From Nitrosomonas sp. Nm51 (lineage in GTDB: Bacteria > Pseudomonadota > Gammaproteobacteria > Burkholderiales > Nitrosomonadaceae), in NCBI RefSeq assembly GCF_900111165.1, contig NZ_FOGH01000028.1:1-32657 (forward strand): DNA of 32,657 nt, read 5' to 3'. The notes under the pieces are model-generated. The model saw nothing but the letters and a program-made list of their open reading frames with translations. It was not told the origin of the DNA and searched no databases. Positions within the stretch are counted from its first letter, which is position 1. The number at the start of each line of letters is the position of its first letter. The translations under genes were made by a program, and so were the position numbers. Positions 26,821-32,657 of this stretch are shown piece by piece.

Positions 26821-27144
26821 TCACCGCCCACCTTTTTTATTTCCATTTTTTGCAGCGCTCAACAAATCGCCAATCCTCTCAAGGGCTTCAGCTTGTCGCT
26901 CCATAAGGCGCAATTGTTCACGCCACAAAAGGCGATTCTTTTGACCGGTGTTTGCAATCGATTCAGATACGGTTAAGGCCGAAATAACCACCGGACATTC
27001 CTTGACGCCATCATTAATACTTCCGCCAGTTAAGTTATCTGCTGCTGCGGCAAGGTAGGTAAATGATTCAAAGCCTGGCCTTATGCCGATTTCCCTGAGA
27101 AGTTCTTCCTCACTCAGGGTTTTGAAATAGTCTTTTCCTGACAT
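26821..27144 (-). CDS. Small unknown protein downstream of alpA
   Basis: A 107-residue hydrophilic protein beginning MSGKDYFKTLSEEELLREIG. It has a region SFTYLAAAADNLTGG, a helical C-terminal part LLWREQLRLMERQAEALERI likely forming a coiled coil, and a basic tail (AAKNGNKKGGR). I know no family. The ATG at 27144 follows the alpA stop by one base and lies within a GGGGGCGC-preceded context, so it is coupled to alpA. A longer frame to 27198 runs inside alpA and is rejected. Confidence 0.7.
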   Translation of the reverse strand: MSGKDYFKTLSEEELLREIGIRPGFESFTYLAAAADNLTGGSINDGVKECPVVISALTVSESIANTGQKNRLLWREQLRLMERQAEALERIGDLLSAAKNGNKKGGR

Positions 27145-27145
27145 A

Positions 27146-27376
27146 TTAAGCGCCCCCCTGAATCTGTTTTTTGATCCAAGCCTGCACCTCCGATTCACGC
27201 CAGCGGCTGGCTGTACCGATCTTTAAAGGTTTCGGAAATGTCCCTTGTTGGATTTTGAGATATATGCTTGAAGATTTGAAACCGACACTAGCCGCAACCT
27301 CTGCTATAGTTAGCAGCCTTTCTGACGGTTGTGTGTGTTGATGGTGTTGCGGAGTTACCGCAGTTGATAGTGACAT
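27146..27376 (-). CDS. alpA: AlpA-family transcriptional regulator
   Basis: A 76-residue MerR-like winged helix protein. LLTIAEVAASVGFKSSSIY forms the helix-turn-helix, LKIQQGTFPKPLKIG the wing, and SRWRESEVQAWIKKQI the final helix. AlpA proteins are activators or excision regulators in P4-like prophages and satellites. GGAGG lies nine bases before the start. Upstream, GTGTC aacc GACAC (27409-27422) is a candidate operator and carries a TTGACA that could act as a -35 box. The 107-residue gene follows directly. Confidence 0.88.
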   Translation of the reverse strand: MSLSTAVTPQHHQHTQPSERLLTIAEVAASVGFKSSSIYLKIQQGTFPKPLKIGTASRWRESEVQAWIKKQIQGGA

Positions 27377-27408
27377 CTTGTCGCCTCCGTTTCAGTTGAA
27401 AACAAACC

Positions 27409-27422
27409 GTGTCAACCGACAC
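27409..27422 (-). promoter_or_regulatory. Palindrome upstream of alpA
   Basis: GTGTC/GACAC arms with a four-base centre lie 33 bases before the alpA start. On the minus strand the sequence contains TTGACA, a consensus -35 hexamer, but no good -10 follows at 17 bases. It may be an operator for AlpA or the XRE protein. Confidence 0.4.
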
Positions 27423-27571
27423 AGTGGAAGCGAGAATAACGGAATGATTTTATGAAAAAAATTCCCGTAAAGGCTCAAAAACTATTTTTTTAGAACAAGA
27501 CGGGTATTTTTTAACAAACAATGTGATTGATCAAATGTGGAAATATTTATTTTGAAAAAAATGAAATAATT

Positions 27572-28402
27572 TTATGAACGGGTATTTTTTACTTGTTTTG
27601 AAGGTCGACCACGCTTTTCACCTTTTCTTGGGTCAACATCACTTGCCCAATCACGTAGCGTGTTTTTCCCTCTATATTTCTCCTTATAGTATTTAACGTC
27701 TGGATGATTTTTTATTTCTTCAATATTCATTTCGCTTTTTTCTTCCCATAACCGCACGGCAATTTCTTTAAATTTGATTTTATCCATTTGATCACTGCGC
27801 AATTTGTTTGTGCCCGATGGTTGCCTATTTGTCGAATTCTTACTGCGTTCCTGTTTAGGTGACGCAAGATAATCACTCAATAATTGTCTTAATTCTTTAT
27901 CACGGATGCCAATTGTTTTATAGCTGATTTTAATAATGGGGAGCAAAGGAATATCCAGTGGATCCCCATAAGACCACATAAGTGGTTTTAATACACAATA
28001 AACAATCACTGGGTCTGCTTTACCTTCATTTGCATATGGTTCATCAGAGGATACATAAAGCAATTCACTTTTTCCGCTGATTTTTAGTTCCTCAAGGTTT
28101 TCTCTAAATAAATATGTTCCTGTTTTTTCGATTCCCTCATTTTTGATATTTTTACAAACATATCCTCGGTTTTGTACACCATCTTCTTTTGGTAATGCCA
28201 CCCACGTCAACAGTGTTCGCATTGTGTCGGGTATGATTGACAGCAAATAGGATGGATATTTGTGATCTTCCACTACATCATCAGGCTTGCATTGATCTAT
28301 TGAAAAATCAATAATTCTTTCAGCACCCCACTGTTCACTTGTCTTTCCAGATAACCATTCAGCCGCTTGATCGAGCGTGCTCCATTTCAATGGTATAGCC
28401 AT
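27572..28402 (-). CDS. Unknown mobile-element protein, 276 residues
   Basis: No family with known function is recognised. The N-terminus (LKWSTLDQAAEWLSGKTSEQWGAE) resembles the opening of several proteins in proteobacterial prophages and islands, a possible small helical DNA-contacting unit. The middle is beta-rich (TYLFRENLEELKI, SELLYVSSDEPY), and the C-terminal third is very basic (KNSTNRQPSG, DPRKGEKRGRPSKQVKNTRS) with an AT-hook-like RGRPSK. The start has AAGGGGG six bases upstream. Codon usage is AT-rich compared with the primase gene. It lies between the XRE gene and alpA on the same strand. The AT-hook-like tail and basic C-terminus suggest nucleic-acid binding. Confidence 0.7.
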   Translation of the reverse strand: MAIPLKWSTLDQAAEWLSGKTSEQWGAERIIDFSIDQCKPDDVVEDHKYPSYLLSIIPDTMRTLLTWVALPKEDGVQNRGYVCKNIKNEGIEKTGTYLFRENLEELKISGKSELLYVSSDEPYANEGKADPVIVYCVLKPLMWSYGDPLDIPLLPIIKISYKTIGIRDKELRQLLSDYLASPKQERSKNSTNRQPSGTNKLRSDQMDKIKFKEIAVRLWEEKSEMNIEEIKNHPDVKYYKEKYRGKNTLRDWASDVDPRKGEKRGRPSKQVKNTRS

Positions 28403-28525
28403 ATACCCCCTTCAAAGGCTGCCTTCAGGAAAGGTAGCCAACCAACGGGCTGAAGGTTTCCCGCTTTCGCCTGGCCGGGCTAGATTGGCATTAAGGGATT
28501 ATAACGAAATTTTTCTTTAAACCGG

Positions 28526-28771
28526 TTATGTACCTTCATCCTGTAAACGCCTGGCCGCACGCGCAGCGCGTGTCGGTGGTGCTATGTGCTTATGCATTGC
28601 CATCAATAATTCAAGGTGCGCTATTGCCCACTGTGGCAATGGTGTGACCGATTTCACCCAATGATTGACAGTAACCGGGGTCGTACCCATTGCCCTTGCA
28701 AAATCGATTTGCCGCCACCCGATTTGCTTTAAACCGTTTTCGAATTCCTGCGGGGTCATTTTCGCTTCCAT
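28526..28771 (-). CDS. XRE/Cro-type helix-turn-helix repressor candidate
   Basis: An 81-residue protein dominated by one HTH: FENGLKQIGWRQIDFARAMGT, then TPVTVNHWVKS, matching helices 1-4 of Cro/XRE folds. A basic arginine/alanine tail (TRAARAARRLQDEG) follows. The start at 28771 has AGAGG seven bases upstream. It is the first gene of the leftward backbone and stands next to a region with 17-bp direct repeats and an AT-rich palindrome (28841-28899), the expected operator layout for an immunity-type repressor. It faces away from the cargo operon. Confidence 0.85.
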   Translation of the reverse strand: MEAKMTPQEFENGLKQIGWRQIDFARAMGTTPVTVNHWVKSVTPLPQWAIAHLELLMAMHKHIAPPTRAARAARRLQDEGT

Positions 28772-28840
28772 TTCATCGCCTCTTTGAGCATTTGAACATC
28801 AAAGCAAAAGAATAACCGAATCAATAAATTAAATCAACTA

Positions 28841-28899
28841 TAATAAAAAGTGGGGAATTATTATCATAAATTATAATAATTTTAATAAATAGTGGGGAA
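28841..28899. promoter_or_regulatory. Candidate repressor operator cluster
   Basis: TAATAAAAAGTGGGGAA (28841-28857) and TAATAAATAGTGGGGAA (28883-28899) are 17-bp direct repeats with one mismatch, 42 bases apart (about four helical turns). Between them AATTATTAT (28856-28864) and ATAATAATT (28873-28881) form a palindrome. The phasing puts both repeats on one face of the DNA, good for cooperative binding. It lies 70 bases upstream of the XRE gene. Confidence 0.55.
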
Positions 28900-29162
28900 A
28901 ACTTAAAATCAATAATTTTACATAATACACATTTTGTTAAATTCACGTTCGAAGTGAAGACGTCGTCCCATTTTCTTTTTATTCAATAAGTTGCAAAGGA
29001 TTTTCGTAATTTTTGCGGTTTTTTGCATAATTTTGCAAATTATTTGGAAAGTATTTTTTCCGCTTTGTTGCGCAAAAACCACAATAAAACAGCCTGAATA
29101 ATTGTTAAAGACAGGGGAAAATATGCCGCTATATGCAAAAAAATATTCGTAACATCTTCAGG

Positions 29163-29201
29163 CTGGCCGGGATTGCATCAGATACCGGCCGGTTTATTTT
29201 T
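29163..29201 (+). terminator. Possible terminator shielding the cargo operon
   Basis: A GC-rich stem CTGGCCGG/CCGGCCGG (one G-T pair) with a 14-base loop is followed by TTTATTTTTG. On the plus strand it would stop transcripts entering the cargo operon. The preceding inverted repeat (29090-29098 with 29157-29165) could make this the 3' end of a small RNA of about 110 bases. Confidence 0.45.
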
Positions 29202-29291
29202 GTGTCCAAGATATTTTTCACAATAAGCCAATTGGCATTCTAATGCATCAGAATTGAAGTTAAAGTACCCAATTATTTCACTTGCTCAGTA

Positions 29292-29311
29292 TGTAAACTA
29301 AAGTGTAAACT
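29292..29311 (+). repeat. Doubled TGTAAACT box before the cargo operon
   Basis: TGTAAACT occurs at 29292-29299 and 29304-29311, 12 bases apart, 37 bases before the first cargo start. A TATACT that could serve as -10 lies shortly downstream. The site is a candidate operator for the HTH protein encoded in this operon. Confidence 0.4.
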
Positions 29312-29347
29312 TGCTGCCTAATATACTCAAACATCCAAACATAAGTC

Positions 29348-30157
29348 ATGGGAAATGTAATGAGCAAGAAAATGTCCAATGCACCAGTTTACTATGCACT
29401 TGCCCAAGCTAAATTCAATCCAGTTGCCGCCATGGGAAACAAGTACATAAAAGATGTGCAAGACGCTTTTCGTCTCATGGGATATACACTTTTCGAACCC
29501 CAAGAAAGAAAACAACTTCAATTCTCAGCAAACTTGGGCCAATTACCTGCTGAACCTAAAATCGAAACCAAGTTATTCTGGCTAATCACAGAAATGAATA
29601 GGAAATCCGGCTTCATTTTAGATCAATCATCATTGGTTTTTCACACTACACACTACGAGACCAATGAGAAATTTATTCCAGAGCTTCTTGAAGGGCTAGA
29701 AGCAGTTCACCAAATAGTTAGACTCGAACATGTAAGTAGGCTTGGACTTCGTTATCTTAACGCCGTTATTCCAGGCAACAAAGAACACGTTGAACAGTAT
29801 TTATCTAGCGGGCTTCATGGCATCAAATTTGGGAGTCATCCAAAATATTCACTTTATGAGTCTGTATTTGAAACTAGCAAGAATCCTAAAAGCACACTAA
29901 TCGCTCGAATTCATTGCTCAACTGATGTACTTGGCTATCCTCCTGACATGGCACCGAATGGGCTTTTGCCAATGGAACGTTTTAATAGAAATGAGAAGAT
30001 CACTCATGCCGTAATTGATACAGATCACTATTTAGAAGATCGTATGAAAATCGATTTTAAACAATTAAAATCTCAGTTAAAAACATTACACACGGGCATA
30101 AAGCATGTTTTTGCTGCTATCAGCACTGAACACGCAACCAATATCTGGAAAAAATAA
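29348..30157 (+). CDS. TIGR04255-family protein, first gene of the cargo operon
   Basis: A 269-residue protein with the signatures of the sporadically distributed TIGR04255 family: N-terminal APVYYALAQAKFNPV, a mid-region SGFILDQSSLVFHTTHYE, the hallmark RLGLRYLNAVIP near residue 131, and a C-terminal YLEDRMKIDF preceded by HAVIDTDH. The function of the family is unknown; its patchy distribution and association with islands suggests cargo or defence roles. It has no signal peptide. The start could also be the ATG at 29360 (MSKKMSNAP). Codons are AT-rich, unlike the chromosomal genes. It is followed after 15 bases by the HTH gene. Confidence 0.78.
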   Translation: MGNVMSKKMSNAPVYYALAQAKFNPVAAMGNKYIKDVQDAFRLMGYTLFEPQERKQLQFSANLGQLPAEPKIETKLFWLITEMNRKSGFILDQSSLVFHTTHYETNEKFIPELLEGLEAVHQIVRLEHVSRLGLRYLNAVIPGNKEHVEQYLSSGLHGIKFGSHPKYSLYESVFETSKNPKSTLIARIHCSTDVLGYPPDMAPNGLLPMERFNRNEKITHAVIDTDHYLEDRMKIDFKQLKSQLKTLHTGIKHVFAAISTEHATNIWKK

Positions 30158-30172
30158 TGGGAAGGAATAACA

Positions 30173-30814
30173 ATGTATAGCTTATTTACACCACAAGACG
30201 AGATTCAAATTGCACATACTAATTATTCTAAACATACAAAAACATTCGTAGTCTTAAGCACTGTCCTTTTTGGCACTGGAAGTGCATATGCTATGGATAG
30301 CCTTGAAAAATGGCGCTCACATTTACAACCACGTGTTACATTATCCCTTGATCAGAATGAAACTCCGTCCGATAATTCACAACAAATAGATACACGCACT
30401 GTAATTGAACACATTGAAAATATTCGCTCAATACTTGACCCATCGATTTCTGATCTGGCAAACCTATTCAACGTCTCCAGGCAATCCGTATACAAATGGC
30501 TATCTGGCAAATATACACCCGAGTCAGAAAATTTGAAACAACTATACACACTGAGTCATATTGCTGACAAATTCAAAGTTGCTGAAATTTCTCGAGCAAA
30601 TTTTATTCTGAAAATGAAAGCTTTTAATGGATTATCTCTGCTCGACATGCTCAAATCCGGTGAAGATTGTAGCGTCCAAGTGGATATGTTAATTTCAGAA
30701 GCAAAAGCTATGGAGGAATCTTACAGCAGATCAGGGATTGCGTCATCAAAAACAAAACCTACCAATGATTGGAAAGCATCTATTTCTATACCTAGTTCCG
30801 ACGAAGAAATCTGA
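30173..30814 (+). CDS. HTH protein with N-terminal hydrophobic segment
   Basis: A 213-residue protein whose middle carries a helix-turn-helix (SISDLANLFNVSRQSVYKWL, about 91-110), a typical repressor-like reading head, with flanking helices. Upstream, residues 24-40 (TFVVLSTVLFGTGSAYA) form a signal-peptide-like hydrophobic stretch with an AYA end, unusual for a DNA-binding protein; it may instead tether the protein to the membrane. An internal Met41 start would remove it. GGAAGG lies seven bases before the ATG. It sits between the TIGR04255 and ISHDCDL genes with gaps of only 15 and 14 bases. It could regulate the operon or act as its antitoxin-like partner. Confidence 0.75.
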   Translation: MYSLFTPQDEIQIAHTNYSKHTKTFVVLSTVLFGTGSAYAMDSLEKWRSHLQPRVTLSLDQNETPSDNSQQIDTRTVIEHIENIRSILDPSISDLANLFNVSRQSVYKWLSGKYTPESENLKQLYTLSHIADKFKVAEISRANFILKMKAFNGLSLLDMLKSGEDCSVQVDMLISEAKAMEESYSRSGIASSKTKPTNDWKASISIPSSDEEI

Positions 30815-30828
30815 CAAGGAAATGTTGC

Positions 30829-31674
30829 ATGCTTGGGCGTGATACAAATTGGCGCCAAGGGTGTATTCTAAACACCAAAGATGCAATCGCTATCGGTCTA
30901 CTCGATCAAAATGAATCAAAAAAATACGTGGTGGTTATATCTCATGATTGTGATCTACCAAATGAAAAAGAAGAAATAATTGAAGTTATTGTTGGCACAA
31001 AAATATCTAAAGTTAATTCGCTGTTTACCAACGCACGCAACCCCCGGCTTCTACATCTTAATTTTTCTTTACTAAACTCGGGAGATAACATATGTATCGA
31101 ACTCTCGCACTCCCACCGGCATACTTTAGACAAAAATAAATTTACTAAACTAGCCCCAAACAATGAATTAAAACTAGAAACAAATGAAAAACAAACATTG
31201 AAGCAATGGCTTGCCGCTCGGTATGGACGACCAGCGTTCCCTAATACATTTGAAAACAGGTTACGAAAAAAATACAAAAAAAGAACAGTAGAACAACATA
31301 TTAGCGATATACTTAAACCAGTAAGCGAACATTTGATAGGTGTTTTTCTTGACTTAGGCGATGAACTTGCATGTGAATTGGAACCAGATGAATCATATTT
31401 CCTGAAAATTTTTCTAGTCTACGATGCAATCGAAGGTGGAACAAGTGCAAGAAAAATTGCCGAGGAAACAGCAACTAAAATTAATGTCCTTTTTTTTAAT
31501 GTATATCAATCCAAGAACCCATCAGAAAATCAAGAAATCGTCCTAGAAAAGTGCGATGCTATAGCAGATACTCATATGACATTAGCAGACCTCAGAAAAG
31601 TATCTCAGTGGCGAGTAGAATATATAAGCCTACGCAATAACCCACCCGACCCATTCATAGCAGCTGGAGAATGA
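30829..31674 (+). CDS. Unknown protein with ISHDCDL motif, last gene of the cargo operon
   Basis: A 281-residue soluble protein. Near its N-terminus VVVISHDCDLPNEKEEIIEV (residues 34-53) contains His, Asp, Cys and Asp residues that could bind metal or form a catalytic site; similar S(H/Q)DCD motifs occur in uncharacterised proteins of genomic islands. There follows a SHSHRHTLDKNKF stretch rich in histidine, WLAARYGRPAFP, and a C-terminal helical half. I can assign no activity. AAGGAAA lies before the start, 14 bases after the HTH gene. It is the final gene; no good terminator follows on the plus strand, though a small hairpin TTCCCG/CGGGAA occurs near 31783-31805. Confidence 0.72.
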   Translation: MLGRDTNWRQGCILNTKDAIAIGLLDQNESKKYVVVISHDCDLPNEKEEIIEVIVGTKISKVNSLFTNARNPRLLHLNFSLLNSGDNICIELSHSHRHTLDKNKFTKLAPNNELKLETNEKQTLKQWLAARYGRPAFPNTFENRLRKKYKKRTVEQHISDILKPVSEHLIGVFLDLGDELACELEPDESYFLKIFLVYDAIEGGTSARKIAEETATKINVLFFNVYQSKNPSENQEIVLEKCDAIADTHMTLADLRKVSQWRVEYISLRNNPPDPFIAAGE

Positions 31675-31822
31675 ATAAAGCGATTGATACATGACGTTGA
31701 TTTTTACTAATTAGATATTTGCGTAGCACTTTTCATCTTTAATTGGCTATTATTTTTCTCCGATATAGAAAGCAACAGGAAGATTCCCGCGCGGTATTTT
31801 CGGGAAAATCAGCCAAAATTAT

Positions 31823-31968
31823 GCAAAAAGTCGGGCACGGCCCGACCAATTATCGACCGGTTCCGCAAAGTCGGGCAACGATAACACATTGAATATTATA
31901 TTTAATAATCGTTCCGCCCGACTTGCCCGACTTGCCCGACCAAAAAATGAAGGGTGTGGAATTATTCA
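31823..31968 (-). repeat. Iteron module 2, inverted homologue of module 1
   Basis: Read on the minus strand this matches 22486-22630: flank ATTCCAC...CCTTCATTTTTTGG, three GTCGGGC boxes at 9-base period (plus-strand GCCCGAC at 31916, 31925, 31934), an AT-rich core of about 38 bases, one opposite box (31870-31876) and the hairpin GTCGGGCcgtGCCCGAC (31830-31846) followed by five T. The AT-rich core has diverged while the boxes and flanks are kept, pointing to selection on the boxes. It lies 66 bases after the integrase stop, so the hairpin may also terminate the integrase transcript. No coding frame is kept across this copy. Confidence 0.75.
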
Positions 31969-32033
31969 TCACAAAATTACTACAAAAAACGTTTACTAAA
32001 AATTTAGTATCCGCCCATTTTGGCGAAAACCAG

Positions 32034-32657
32034 TTACCCGGATTTTTTGAACATAGGGATGACGCTGGCACCCTTCTCCAAACCCTCAAGAAAGTCACTC
32101 CACCACGCCATCATTTTTATACGCTCCGGCAAATATTTTGCCCGGTTGTATGCGCCCCTTACTTCATTACTTTCACAGTGCGCTAGCTGGCGTTCAATTG
32201 CATCGGGATTGAATCCGGTCTCATTTAAAACAGTGGACGCTACCGCCCTGAATCCGTGCCCGGTCATCTTGCCTTTATATCCCAGGCGATACAGGGCAAA
32301 CAGTAGCGTGTTATTGCTGACCGGTTTATTAGGGTTACGCCCAGGCAACAGGTAACGGCTATTGCCTGCCATGGTTTTTAATTCAGTGATTATTTTTAAT
32401 GCCTGACTGGATAATGGAACAACATGTTCATTGCGCATTTTCATGCGCTCAGCCGGCACGATCCACAAAGCATTATCCAGGTCGAATTCTGTCCAGACTG
32501 CGCCTATCAGTTCATTGGTACGAACAAAAGTTAATGCCAGTAATTGCAAAGCTAGCTGTGTCTGTCTGTCACCAATCGTTTCATAGGTTGATATTGCCCG
32601 TAACAGTTCCGGCAGTTCATCAGACTTTACCGCTGCCTGATTCTTTTTCTTGTGCGG
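32034..32657 (-). CDS. int: Tyrosine integrase (P4-like), 3' part, start beyond the window
   Basis: The visible 207 residues are the catalytic domain of a P4-type site-specific recombinase. Arg in TFVRTNELIGAVWTEFD, Lys in ERMKMRNEHVVPL, the HGFR box (TGHGFRAVAS), His in LAHCES and the nucleophile Tyr in RGAYNRAKYLPERIKMM are all present, so it looks active. The open frame runs off the right edge (beginning PHKKKNQ), leaving the N-terminal arm-binding and core-binding domains outside. It would integrate and excise the element, usually at a tRNA 3' end just upstream of its start. Iteron module 2 lies directly downstream. Confidence 0.93.
   Translation of the reverse strand, partial: PHKKKNQAAVKSDELPELLRAISTYETIGDRQTQLALQLLALTFVRTNELIGAVWTEFDLDNALWIVPAERMKMRNEHVVPLSSQALKIITELKTMAGNSRYLLPGRNPNKPVSNNTLLFALYRLGYKGKMTGHGFRAVASTVLNETGFNPDAIERQLAHCESNEVRGAYNRAKYLPERIKMMAWWSDFLEGLEKGASVIPMFKKSG

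Larger units (their letters stand above)
28772..29347. other. Divergent regulatory region between the XRE gene and the cargo operon
   Basis: This 576-base AT-rich region has no protein gene that I can support. It holds the direct-repeat/palindrome cluster at 28841-28899, an inverted repeat CAGCCTGAA/TTCAGGCTG (29090-29098 and 29157-29165), a hairpin with T-rich tail at 29163-29201, and a doubled TGTAAACT box (29292-29311) just before the cargo operon. Promoters of both divergent units must lie here. Confidence 0.6.
21290..32657. mobile_element. Integrated element with P4-like replication and integration genes (right end beyond the window)
   Basis: The interval holds a tyrosine integrase, an XRE repressor-like gene, AlpA, a TOPRIM-DUF927 primase-helicase, iteron modules, a cargo operon and small unknown genes, and no chromosomal housekeeping gene. 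This set matches P4-like integrative elements or satellites. No capsid-remodelling, terminase, cos or conjugation gene is visible, so its mode of transfer is open. The integrase reads inward from the right, so one attachment site should lie just beyond 32657. The left attachment site should lie in the noncoding region between the decayed gene and 22046; its exact place is unknown, and a tandem 12-mer at 21569-21592 is a candidate marker. Confidence 0.8.

Noticed and set aside
26564..26824. 86-codon minus-strand frame between the alpA operon and the replication operon
   Set aside because: It spans a strong terminator hairpin and lacks a ribosome binding site; treated as a structured leader, though an ash-like leader peptide cannot be excluded.
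31850..32098. 82-codon minus-strand frame after the integrase
   Set aside because: It is made of iteron module 2 and an out-of-frame integrase end; no ribosome binding site.

Overview
This window looks like a chromosomal segment of a betaproteobacterium, most probably a Nitrosomonas-type ammonia oxidiser. That assignment is an inference from protein style and gene content: abundant c-type cytochromes, a PagL-type lipid A deacylase, a glutamine-dependent NadE, and a decaying hydrogenase-maturation gene. No 16S rRNA, amo or hao gene is present to confirm it.

Positions 311-8502 are a leftward-reading housekeeping block. In transcription order, ilvE, a small zinc-finger protein, a phosphomannomutase/phosphoglucomutase, nadE, a diheme cytochrome c and a triheme cytochrome c lie tightly spaced and probably form one operon. 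Upstream are a widely conserved unknown gene and hslO (Hsp33). hslO has lost two of the four usual zinc-binding cysteines. A 171-bp MITE-like element sits on its stop codon. The start of hslO overlaps, as ATGA, the stop of a wrecked hypF. That remnant points to a lost [NiFe]-hydrogenase maturation locus.

Positions 9678-14245 hold envelope and orphan genes: a DUF2905 membrane protein, an unknown small protein with a strong ribosome binding site, an unusual ExeA-like ATPase fused through a membrane helix to ankyrin repeats, an OmpA-family lipoprotein, a small exported protein and pagL. Positions 14536-20050 form a three-gene signalling operon: a membrane PAS/PAS histidine kinase, an overlapping single-domain response regulator, and a REC-PAS-PAS-GGDEF-EAL protein that probably sets cyclic-di-GMP.

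From about 21.3 kb to the right edge lies an integrated mobile element with a P4-like replication and integration toolkit and no recognisable capsid or packaging genes. It carries a tyrosine integrase (cut by the window end), an XRE repressor-like gene, AlpA, a TOPRIM-DUF927 primase-helicase and several unknown accessory genes. A decayed gene of unknown function lies at its left border. Two features stand out. First, two homologous ~145-bp iteron modules (six GTCGGGC boxes around an AT-rich core) lie about 9.3 kb apart in inverted orientation, recalling the two cis-acting replication regions of P4. Second, an AT-rich three-gene cargo operon on the opposite strand encodes a TIGR04255-family protein, an HTH protein with an N-terminal hydrophobic segment, and an unknown protein with an ISHDCDL motif. 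It is the best candidate here for an undescribed defence or toxin-antitoxin-like system.

No tRNA, rRNA or CRISPR array was found.
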